DNA of 24,364 nt from an uncultured Succinatimonas sp. (GTDB lineage Bacteria > Pseudomonadota > Gammaproteobacteria > Enterobacterales > Succinivibrionaceae), in contig CALFLJ010000252.1 in assembly GCA_937880335.1 (NCBI GenBank), positions 1-24,364 on the forward strand. The letters run 5' to 3'. The notes beneath the pieces are model-generated. The model saw only the letters and a list, made by a program, of their open reading frames with translations, had not been told where the DNA came from and searched no databases. This document shows, piece by piece, positions 7,676 to 14,238 of the stretch (position 1 is its first letter; every line of letters starts with the position of its first letter). Position numbers and translations under genes: made by a program.

Positions 7676-8377
7676 CTAAAAAGCTTTTACTTTATCAAAG
7701 GCCTGCATGGCATCTACACCATCAAGTTTGATTGCAGAGAACTTAACTTTGCCATAGCCTCTTGATCCGCTTCCGCCTAAACTATCTAACTCCAATAGTT
7801 TCATAGCGCAATACACAGTATCTAAAAGAGTTTTTTCATTATCTCCCTCAAAAATTCTGATTGAGAGATTAAAATCAAAAGGTGTCCCAGCTACAACTCT
7901 TTCAATCTGTCTTGGATGTTCCGCTGTTCCACTTATACGGTTGATGACATTTTCCATTTTTGCTTCGGTTAGCATTTGGTTTTTGCTTCTAATATCGTCA
8001 ATCCACTCTTTTTTTATATTGCAGTCCCAAAATGAAAGTCTTCCAAGTCCAATTTCTTTAGCAGTATTAATATCCAGATTACTATCTCCTGAAATACCGA
8101 AAAGTTTTAAAATATTGAGCACATCATTAGATTCTGTTTTTTTATAGCTGTCATAACCTAAAGGCTTTTCCTGAACGCTTCCAGATCTCCATTCAAGTAG
8201 AGATCTCATTTTTCCTTTAAGAGATGAGCCTGGAATATAAGGTTCTGAGGTCAATGGATTTTTGATAACAGGTGTATCAATTCCGCCTATATGCATGGTT
8301 TGATCGGATCCACCTATGTGTAAACCAGTTTCACAAGTCAAGGTTGCAGTGAGTTTGATGATTTTATTTAATTTCAT
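7676..8377 (-). CDS. csm3: Type III-A backbone RNase subunit Csm3
   Basis: Csm3 forms the repeated backbone of the complex along the crRNA and cuts bound target RNA at 6-nt intervals. The 233-residue protein closely follows known Csm3. It shows GLHIGGSD (18-25), then GIDTPVIKNP with the catalytic-position Asp at D34 (equivalent to D33 in Streptococcus thermophilus), then EPYIPGSSLKGKMRSLLEW. Further on are IDRI-like INRISGTAEHPRQIERV and the loop GGSGSRGYGK (201-210). With D34 present, target RNA cleavage is expected to be active. The gene is 12 bp from each neighbour in a tight operon. Confidence 0.95.
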   Translation of the reverse strand: MKLNKIIKLTATLTCETGLHIGGSDQTMHIGGIDTPVIKNPLTSEPYIPGSSLKGKMRSLLEWRSGSVQEKPLGYDSYKKTESNDVLNILKLFGISGDSNLDINTAKEIGLGRLSFWDCNIKKEWIDDIRSKNQMLTEAKMENVINRISGTAEHPRQIERVVAGTPFDFNLSIRIFEGDNEKTLLDTVYCAMKLLELDSLGGSGSRGYGKVKFSAIKLDGVDAMQAFDKVKAF

Positions 8378-8389
8378 AATCTTTTTACC

Positions 8390-8818
8390 TTATTCAAGAG
8401 ATTTCTTAAAACCTAAAACAGCTTCAAAAAATAATTTTGCATAATTTAAGGTTTTAGGGCTGTCAATCTGGGATATAAGTCTTTTCATAAGATCCAAGAA
8501 ATTTTTTCCTACATAGGATCTTCCATAGGCATAGGCTGTCTTTGCTACCATCATTTGAATAAATGGTTCAACATTTTTAAAAGTTTCTTGATTATCACCA
8601 ACTTTCTCTTGCCACATTAAAAGTTCATCATAAAAGCGTCTTATTTGTGTGGATTTGTTTAAATCTTTATTGCTTTTATTTTTGCTGTTAACGTCAGAAG
8701 CAATAGCATTTGCAACTTTTTCAGCGGTTACGGAGAATAAAGTTCCTGTTAATTGCCCTTTTATGTTTATTTCATTAAGTAATTTTTGTATATCGCTTGA
8801 CGTGTTTTGCATTGACAT
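8390..8818 (-). CDS. csm2: Type III-A small subunit Csm2
   Basis: Csm2 is the small helical subunit lining the target-RNA side of the Csm complex. The 142-residue protein is predicted all-helical and contains the family stretch TQIRRFYDEL at 57-66, followed by MVAKTAYAYGR. The second Met (residue 3) is an equally possible start. It begins 3 bp after cas10 ends and stops 12 bp before csm3. The order cas10-csm2-csm3-csm4-csm5 is the classic III-A arrangement and is the main support, since Csm2 sequences diverge widely. Confidence 0.88.
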   Translation of the reverse strand: MSMQNTSSDIQKLLNEINIKGQLTGTLFSVTAEKVANAIASDVNSKNKSNKDLNKSTQIRRFYDELLMWQEKVGDNQETFKNVEPFIQMMVAKTAYAYGRSYVGKNFLDLMKRLISQIDSPKTLNYAKLFFEAVLGFKKSLE

Positions 8819-8821
8819 CGT

Positions 8822-11323
8822 TTAGTCCTCACGAATATCGTAAAAAATATTGCTCAAAGCGATTCTAATATCGCCAGAATAATTGTTAATTGCATTAACT
8901 AATGTATTTAAAACCTCATCTTGATTGCGCTTCTTGTTTGCTGCATTGTCTTTTCCTGGATATTTATTTTCCATAATTCTTGCTACGCGGTAATAAAGTT
9001 GAGATCTCCAAATATTAGCTAATGGATCATTCTTTTTGTCCGCAAGATCTATTGTGTTAAACAGGCTATAGAGGAATGTTTGTGAAATTCCCCAAGCGTA
9101 TTGATTATCTTCCAAAGTTTCTTTAAAACTGTTGATGTTTTCTAATTTGTCCCATTTAACAGATCGACCAAATATATTTACAGCATTTTTCTCTTTATCT
9201 ATTTGTTTTGCTTTCTCAAGGCTCTCTTCGGATAGATCGGCAATCATTGCAAGAGGCATGTCAGGCTTGAGCATTACCATGCCAGCGCAGAAATGAACCT
9301 CAGGGTTTTTTGAAACATAGTTTTCAAATTTTTCTTTCATTGTCAAAGCAAATGATTGAATTTTCTTCCAAGGGCCTATCATGAAAAAGTCATCACCACC
9401 TGCATAAATGGTATAAATATTTCTAAAACCATTTATTTCGTCTTTAGTGCATATATTTGAAAGGCAAATTGAAAAGAAGTTATTCATCATGCGAGATAAG
9501 CCACATAGCTTTGCAAAAGACATATAGTGGTTTTCTTTTATATTTATTAATCCCTTCTGGAAGGTTAATCCAAGATTATCAACATCTCCTTTTAAGGACA
9601 TGATTGCTTTTTGTCCAATGTATTTATTGTGATCTTCTAAAGAAGGATGGCGGTCTTCGCAAGATAAGTGTTGGAATGATTTTATTTGGTATTGATTAAA
9701 CTCTTCAGATCTAAGTGAAGCTGTATATTTATCTGGGTGGGATATGTCTTCCTCGTTAAACAATGGTATATAACAATTAATATTACGTCTTGCATATCCA
9801 TTAAATAAAATTTCTTCATCTGTTTTAGGAAGAGAAAAGTCCCAACAGCGAATAATGCTATCTTGTTTTTCAGATTTATTATCTTTTCCAAGGGTAAAGT
9901 AATAACCTAATATTGGAAGCTTGCACCAGTTTCCACTTTCATCTAACGGTTTTGTTGCAATTAAAATTTTATCTGCATTGCTTACAAGTTTTCTTCCAAT
10001 AAGAATTTGATCATATGAAAGGTAAGAGCATTTTTTGCCATCGATTTGAAGTTGTGCTGGCATAAATCCATTAAATTCACAAATGCCTTCTGTATAGTCA
10101 ACATTAAATACATTTTCTTTAAGATTTGCTAAATTAAAGGATTGGAACTTTGCCTCATCAAGATCTAAAAAGAGTTTTGTTGTAAGGTTCGATAATTCAT
10201 GTTGTAAGAAGTTTTTAGCACTTGCTTTAGTGTATACAATACCTACATTGGCTTTACCAAAAGTATTTTGTAAAAACCAATCACTTATTTCTTTCTTTAA
10301 TTGCTCAAGTTTTTCAACAGTTGTTTTGGTATTAGGAGCAAGAATTAAAAACTTTCCTGCTGCATTATTAATTTGGCTTGTAACAGGAAGTTCTAATGTC
10401 TCTAAAATTTTAAGGGCTACAATCTCTGTAATTAAAGAAACATAGAAGGAACGTCCTCTTAATAATTTAGCGCCGTTTTTATTAGTTTGAGCACCTTCAG
10501 AAAATATGAAATCCTGGATACCGAAAAAGTCTCCTTGGATTAACAGAAATTTTTCAGCATTCTGCTCAATCTCGCTTTCAAAACTAATATTATCGGAACT
10601 AGATTTATTTTCATGGTGATATCGCCATAAGGCGCAAGCAATAGCAGCTGAAGTTCTTAAGTGATCATATAGTGGAACATCTGCCCTAGATTTTTTGTCA
10701 TTGCTTTTTTTAAATGGAACTAGGGATGTATAACATTGTAACGCGCTATCTAGATCATCAAGAAAAAGTTTAATATTTTTCTTATGATAGTCTGGGGTGT
10801 TAATTTTAAGGTCATGAATAAGTCCTAACCAAAGACTCTTATATTTATCTTGAATTTGAGCATTGCTATCCTTTAAATCTTCACTTTGGATTGGGTAAAC
10901 AGATTTGCATGATAAAGGCTTGATATCATAGACATATTTGTATCTTTGGCTTGTATTTAAGTTAAGTCTTATCTGCTCAAATAAAGATAAAAGGTAAGTA
11001 GCATTATCATTTTCTGATAATTTGTATTCCTTTTCGTATTCAGATCTATTTATACCTAAAGAAATTCTTGAAGATTCATTTAGTATTTTTGAAAGAAAAC
11101 AATTGTCGTTATGTGATTTAATTGCATTTAAAAAGGAATTTTTGCCATCACAATCAAAAGGAAATGTATCTTGACTGAGGATTTTAGAAATAATATTTTT
11201 TATTTCTGTGAAAATAAATTCCTCTGCGTTATTTGAAACTAAATTTGCTCTTTTAGGAAGTATTGAAAGGTCGTTGAGTAAGCCTGCTAAAGCAACCATG
11301 CTTGATGAATTAGATAAATTCAT
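8822..11323 (-). CDS. cas10: Cas10/Csm1 with intact GGDD cyclase and degraded HD motif
   Basis: Cas10 is the large subunit of type III complexes. Its Palm domain makes cyclic oligoadenylate when target RNA binds, and its N-terminal HD domain normally cuts single-stranded DNA. The 833-residue protein has the Palm motif YAGGDDFFMIGPW with GGDD at 642-645, followed by the usual KEKNAVNIFG segment. At the N terminus, where the family has LLHDIGK, it reads LLNDLSILPKRA. The catalytic His is Asn17 (AAC), Asp18 is kept, and the Gly-Lys is lost. The second helix (YDHLRTSAAIACALWRYHHE) remains. I infer an active cyclase and an inactive or weak DNase. It begins the effector operon after a 164-bp gap that probably holds a promoter. 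Confidence 0.95.
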   Translation of the reverse strand: MNLSNSSSMVALAGLLNDLSILPKRANLVSNNAEEFIFTEIKNIISKILSQDTFPFDCDGKNSFLNAIKSHNDNCFLSKILNESSRISLGINRSEYEKEYKLSENDNATYLLSLFEQIRLNLNTSQRYKYVYDIKPLSCKSVYPIQSEDLKDSNAQIQDKYKSLWLGLIHDLKINTPDYHKKNIKLFLDDLDSALQCYTSLVPFKKSNDKKSRADVPLYDHLRTSAAIACALWRYHHENKSSSDNISFESEIEQNAEKFLLIQGDFFGIQDFIFSEGAQTNKNGAKLLRGRSFYVSLITEIVALKILETLELPVTSQINNAAGKFLILAPNTKTTVEKLEQLKKEISDWFLQNTFGKANVGIVYTKASAKNFLQHELSNLTTKLFLDLDEAKFQSFNLANLKENVFNVDYTEGICEFNGFMPAQLQIDGKKCSYLSYDQILIGRKLVSNADKILIATKPLDESGNWCKLPILGYYFTLGKDNKSEKQDSIIRCWDFSLPKTDEEILFNGYARRNINCYIPLFNEEDISHPDKYTASLRSEEFNQYQIKSFQHLSCEDRHPSLEDHNKYIGQKAIMSLKGDVDNLGLTFQKGLINIKENHYMSFAKLCGLSRMMNNFFSICLSNICTKDEINGFRNIYTIYAGGDDFFMIGPWKKIQSFALTMKEKFENYVSKNPEVHFCAGMVMLKPDMPLAMIADLSEESLEKAKQIDKEKNAVNIFGRSVKWDKLENINSFKETLEDNQYAWGISQTFLYSLFNTIDLADKKNDPLANIWRSQLYYRVARIMENKYPGKDNAANKKRNQDEVLNTLVNAINNYSGDIRIALSNIFYDIRED

Positions 11324-11487
11324 ATATAAATTCCATTTTTGGATGCTTGATTTTTTGCATCATAAAACAATCTAAAAGATATACATCTTAAATATTCTAA
11401 AATAAATTTTATAAATAAATCTTTTAGTTATATCTCAATAATAAGATAAATTTTAACAAATCCAATTAGTTTGAGAGTAGATGAGTA
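11324..11487 (-). promoter_or_regulatory. Putative promoter/operator region of the cas10 operon
   Basis: This AT-rich gap is the only sizeable break between the adaptation genes and cas10. It contains a 9-bp inverted repeat, CTAAAAGAT at 11372-11380 and ATCTTTTAG at 11419-11427, separated by 38 bp. A shorter inverted pair GATGC/GCATC lies near the cas10 start. AGTTTGAGA at 11468-11476 equals part of the palindrome upstream of csx16. A promoter is inferred from position only. Confidence 0.4.
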
Positions 11488-11778
11488 TTAAATGTCTTTT
11501 TGATTTGTGCTAAGTAGGAAGCATCCTTCACTTAAAAATTTCTTTCCGTATCTTATTATTCCTTGGTTTGCTTTAATTTCATAGCAGCCAACTTCATCCC
11601 GCTTTGTGTTTATAAGTTTTTTTAGCTCTTTTAAATAATTATCGAGTTTAAAAAACTCATAGTCGTGAAGCTCAAGTAAGAAGACGCTTTCTTCTACAGC
11701 AAAACAAATCTTTCTAACACGATTTAATCTTTTGACAGATTTAATATCGTAGGCTATGACGAAATAATTTAAAGACAT
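11488..11778 (-). CDS. cas2: Cas2 (downstream copy)
   Basis: Cas2 is the small structural partner of Cas1 in the complex that inserts new spacers. The 96-residue ferredoxin-like protein has the N-terminal strand and motif FVIAYDIKS with D11, a VFLLELHDYE segment matching the family's SVFE region, and a DEVGCYEI strand. Its first 10 bp overlap the end of cas1, so translation is probably coupled. A second, clearly different cas2 lies on the other side of cas1. Both keep the YDI aspartate, so neither looks like a pseudogene. Confidence 0.85.
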   Translation of the reverse strand: MSLNYFVIAYDIKSVKRLNRVRKICFAVEESVFLLELHDYEFFKLDNYLKELKKLINTKRDEVGCYEIKANQGIIRYGKKFLSEGCFLLSTNQKDI

Positions 11779-12731
11779 ACCAACTGCTCCTCGTGGCTTT
11801 TTGCTATGCCTAAAATTTTATCAATAAGCTTTTTCATTTCCTCCTTTACAAGCATGCGGAAAAAGGTTGCCTGGTTTTCGTATTCTTGATAGTAGGTAAT
11901 ACGTCCATCTTTGTTAAGCTTGCATCCATTATCTGTTGTCTCGAAGTCACTGAAATTGAATTTTTTAAATTCAAAAAGTTTTAAAGAAAAATCATCAATA
12001 ACGGGGCGTAAAGGTTCTATTAGGTCCCAGCATAAAGATTCCCTTCCAAAATCAGGACTATGAATAAAACCAACAAAAGGATCTAATCCAGCTTCATAAC
12101 TTTGCCTTAATATTTCTTTTTCTACTAAGGTATATGTTAAGGATAAAATAGCGTTTATAGGATCTTGTGGTGGGTTTTTATTTCTGCCTTTAAAGTTTAA
12201 TTCTTCTGGAACTAGATAGCTTAAGGCATAAAAATACTGATTTGCAGCGCTACCCTCAACACCTATCATAGACGATATACTGTTTAAGTTTAGAATGTTT
12301 TCGCCAGCTTTTTTTATCTTGAAAACAAAAGAAGATAATGATTTAAAAGTTTTATTATTTTCAATTAGTTGCTCAAGATGTTTTGCCTGACCCAAAATTT
12401 TTCTTGAAATAAGATCTTTGGCAATCAGTAGGGAAAATTTTTTATCTTGTGATGATTTAAACTGATTTAATCTAAGTCTTGCATCATTGTGAGGGCGATA
12501 CATTATGCTACATACTTCGCTTTTTCTTCCGCTTAGGATTAGGAGTCCAATTTTTCTTGAACTTAAATGAGATAGAAATGATGAGCTAAATTTTACATCT
12601 CCCTTGATGACTACTCTGTCAACTGCGTTAAGTGGAACTGAAGAGCCTTTCTTTCCTTTTTCATAGAAATCTATTACGCCCTCACAAACTCGAAGTTCAA
12701 TGCCTTTTCTGTCAACATACAAAGTAGCCAT
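11769..12731 (-). CDS. cas1: CRISPR integrase Cas1
   Basis: Cas1 is the metal-dependent integrase that inserts spacers at the leader end of the array. The 320-residue protein starts with the beta domain typical of type III-associated Cas1 (TLYVDRKGIELRV) and has all the catalytic positions. These are E159 in GVEGSAANQYFY, H224 in GFIHSPDFGR, and D236 in WDLIEPLRP, with normal spacing. There is no reverse transcriptase or other fusion. It lies 13 bp after one cas2 and overlaps the next by 10 bp, forming a cas2-cas1-cas2 cassette just past the array's trailer. Confidence 0.96.
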   Translation of the reverse strand: MATLYVDRKGIELRVCEGVIDFYEKGKKGSSVPLNAVDRVVIKGDVKFSSSFLSHLSSRKIGLLILSGRKSEVCSIMYRPHNDARLRLNQFKSSQDKKFSLLIAKDLISRKILGQAKHLEQLIENNKTFKSLSSFVFKIKKAGENILNLNSISSMIGVEGSAANQYFYALSYLVPEELNFKGRNKNPPQDPINAILSLTYTLVEKEILRQSYEAGLDPFVGFIHSPDFGRESLCWDLIEPLRPVIDDFSLKLFEFKKFNFSDFETTDNGCKLNKDGRITYYQEYENQATFFRMLVKEEMKKLIDKILGIAKSHEEQLVCL

Positions 12732-12744
12732 AAGATCACCTGAT

Positions 12745-13023
12745 TTAGTTGATTATAAAAACATTTTTTTTAGTAATTGTATTTGTAGCTTTTATAGAGA
12801 GTATTGTTCGTTGTAACTTGAAAATATGTACTTTATCTGTTTGTGGATTTATTAGAGTTTTTACCTCGTTACAAAAACTATTGAGCTCTTCGTATGAAAG
12901 TAAACATTCAAAAAAACTTTTTTGACGAGATATAGAAAATTTAGTAACAAGCTTATGAAGTTTTCTTCGTACATTTGAATTTGAAATATCGTAAGCAATC
13001 AAAAACATATTTTTTTGCAACAT
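12745..13023 (-). CDS. cas2: Second Cas2-like protein (upstream of cas1)
   Basis: This is a 92-residue Cas2-family protein with NMFLIAYDIS (D12), an RRKLHKLVTKF helix, QKSFFECLLS in place of the usual QxSVFE, and the strand DKVHIFKLQ. It differs strongly from the other Cas2. I chose the ATG at 13021-13023 because GGAG lies 8 nt upstream; a longer in-frame start 42 bp further up has no ribosome site. It is first in the adaptation cassette. It may form a heterodimer with the other Cas2, act with Cas1 alone, or have a separate role; the sequence does not decide. Confidence 0.82.
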   Translation of the reverse strand: MLQKNMFLIAYDISNSNVRRKLHKLVTKFSISRQKSFFECLLSYEELNSFCNEVKTLINPQTDKVHIFKLQRTILSIKATNTITKKNVFIIN

Positions 13024-13477
13024 AGTTAATACTCCAAATAAAGAACTTAATTGAATTTTATTCAAAGTTTAACCATTCAAAAAAAATCTCAAGTTTGACT
13101 TTTTATTTGTATAAAATTTTAATTGAATTTCTTGAGAGTATAGCGAATGTATAGAGTTAACTAGATGTTATTTAAATGTTTTTATTTAAAATAATGTTAC
13201 TTATATTTACACTTTTACAAAGTAACTTTTAATGTAAAAGGAAAAGAGCTCTTTAAATTTTTATGATTATTTTATTTGTTGGATCTTTTTGTTAAACGTG
13301 ACGCGAAGGTTGATGAAGGGAATTTAGCTCTTCTTATAAATTTAATCATATTTAAGAATAAGTCTACGAAGAACCAGATTTATAAATCTTAAGCTTGGCC
13401 TTTCTTATGATTAGGTTGTTATTGCCCTGATTATTTTATTTAAAGGTCTTTTGACAAATGATGGGTAATTTTTTTTC
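13024..13477 (-). promoter_or_regulatory. Array trailer and upstream region of the cas2-cas1-cas2 cassette
   Basis: This 454-bp stretch holds no supported gene and is strongly AT-rich. It contains TCTCAAGTTTGA at 13087-13098, 64 bp upstream of the cas2 start and shared exactly with the card1/csx16 region. An inverted CTTGAGA lies at 13131-13137, and there are two perfect palindromes, AAAGAGCTCTTT (13243-13254) and AGATTTATAAATCT (13376-13389). It is expected to hold the adaptation promoter. No clear terminator for the array transcript was found. Confidence 0.5.
13087..13098. promoter_or_regulatory. Shared 12-bp motif, copy 1
   Basis: TCTCAAGTTTGA here is identical to 17165-17176. It lies 64 bp before the first cas2 start codon, a plausible operator or activator position. 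Identity is seen; function is inferred. Confidence 0.35.
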
Positions 13478-13514
13478 GTTCTAATTCCTTTAAAAACAGG
13501 GAGTCCATTCGGAC
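13478..13514 (-). repeat. Degenerate terminal CRISPR repeat
   Basis: This copy differs from the other four only in its 3' end on the minus strand, where GGGATTGAGAC has become GGAATTAGAAC. The change alters the handle and weakens the stem. Decay at one end is the normal mark of the oldest, leader-distal repeat and fixes the array direction. Confidence 0.85.
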
Positions 13515-13733
13515 GCAAAAATCCCATTGTAGAAGCAACAAAGCTTACTGAGGTCTCAATCCCTTTAAAAACAGGGAGTCCATTCGGACGATGAAAAGGG
13601 TCAATTAATGAGGGGTAAAACCCAAGGTCTCAATCCCTTTAAAAACAGGGAGTCCATTCGGACCACAAAAGCTGATGCAATAGACATATTCATACCGTCT
13701 CAATCCCTTTAAAAACAGGGAGTCCATTCGGAC

Positions 13734-13769
13734 GATTTTGATCGATGGATTTGCGATCAAATTCACAAA
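13734..13769 (-). repeat. Leader-proximal spacer with internal inverted repeat
   Basis: This 36-bp spacer contains a perfect 8-bp inverted repeat, TTTGATCG at 13737-13744 and CGATCAAA at 13754-13761, with a 9-nt loop. The crRNA guide could fold on itself. The target may be a terminator or palindromic site in a mobile element. It is the newest spacer if the leader is on the right. Confidence 0.7.
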
Positions 13770-13806
13770 GTCTCAATCCCTTTAAAAACAGGGAGTCCAT
13801 TCGGAC

Positions 13807-14197
13807 CGTACTTTTACTTTTTTATTTTAATTTTCAATAAGTAATTTTTGTAGTTTTTGCAAAAAATTATCATAAAAAAGTTAACCGATCGATACTATAA
13901 AAAATATTCAAATATATAAATATTGATGCTTAGTTTTAAATACCTATTTTATCTATGTATAACATATCTATATATAAAGTGTGCTTCTAATTAAACGTAA
14001 ATATCGTTTAATTAAAGTCTTAATTAGTGTCATGTATTTAACAAAAAATATAAAAGCTATAGAGTTTACCTGTACAAACAAAATAACATTCTTTAGTTAC
14101 AATATATGAGTTATATTATTATACCTAATAACTTATTTATAGTTACTAATTATTTCTAAAAAATTAGGGGGTTGTATCAACAAGGTACTTTTCTGAA
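13807..14197 (-). promoter_or_regulatory. Putative CRISPR leader
   Basis: This AT-rich stretch between the array and the NE0113-family gene holds no supported gene. Position next to the intact end of the array identifies it as the leader that should promote pre-crRNA synthesis and guide spacer insertion. It contains a perfect 9-bp inverted repeat, AATTAAACG (13989-13997) and CGTTTAATT (14005-14013), with a 7-bp spacer. No promoter hexamers were chosen with confidence. Confidence 0.6.
13989..14013. repeat. Inverted repeat in the leader
   Basis: Two perfect 9-bp arms (AATTAAACG/CGTTTAATT) flank 7 bp. The dyad lies about 180 bp from the first repeat. It may be an operator for array transcription; this is inferred from its perfection and place only. 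Confidence 0.5.
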
Positions 14198-14234
14198 AAT
14201 ATCCTCGTAGAAAAAAAATATCTACAAGGATATT
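14198..14234 (-). terminator. Hairpin terminator after the NE0113-family gene
   Basis: The arms AATATCCT (14198-14205) and AGGATATT (14227-14234), extended inward by GTAGA/TCTAC after one mismatch, form a long hairpin 4 bp past the stop. On the minus strand it is followed by TTCAG, giving only a short U-run. It probably limits read-through from the signalling genes into the leader. Confidence 0.65.
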
Positions 14235-14238
14235 TATT

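Larger units (their letters stand above)
13478..13806 (-). CRISPR. CRISPR array: five 37-bp repeats, four spacers
   Basis: Repeats lie at 13478-13514, 13553-13589, 13627-13663, 13697-13733 and 13770-13806. Spacers are 38, 37, 33 and 36 bp from left to right. The last four repeats are identical. The leftmost differs at four positions in its outer end. On the minus strand the repeat begins GTCCGAAT and ends ATTGAGAC, matching the usual type III 8-nt crRNA handle. The degenerate copy is then at the 3' (trailer) end. I therefore infer minus-strand transcription with the leader at 13807 onward. Each repeat can form a small 5' hairpin (GTCC-GAAT-GGAC) and a 5-bp stem (TCCCT/AGGGA) just before the handle. 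Confidence 0.97.

Noticed and set aside
9682..10445. Short open frames inside cas10 on both strands
   Set aside because: They overlap conserved Cas10 sequence and have no ribosome site or family resemblance.
13024..13065. Longer start for the first Cas2-like protein
   Set aside because: The inner ATG at 13021-13023 has GGAG 8 nt upstream and leads straight into the Cas2 first strand.
13400..13477. Leader on the left of the array with plus-strand transcription
   Set aside because: The leftmost repeat is the degenerate one, and only the minus-strand repeat ends in a type III-like ATTGAGAC handle, so the leader is placed on the right.
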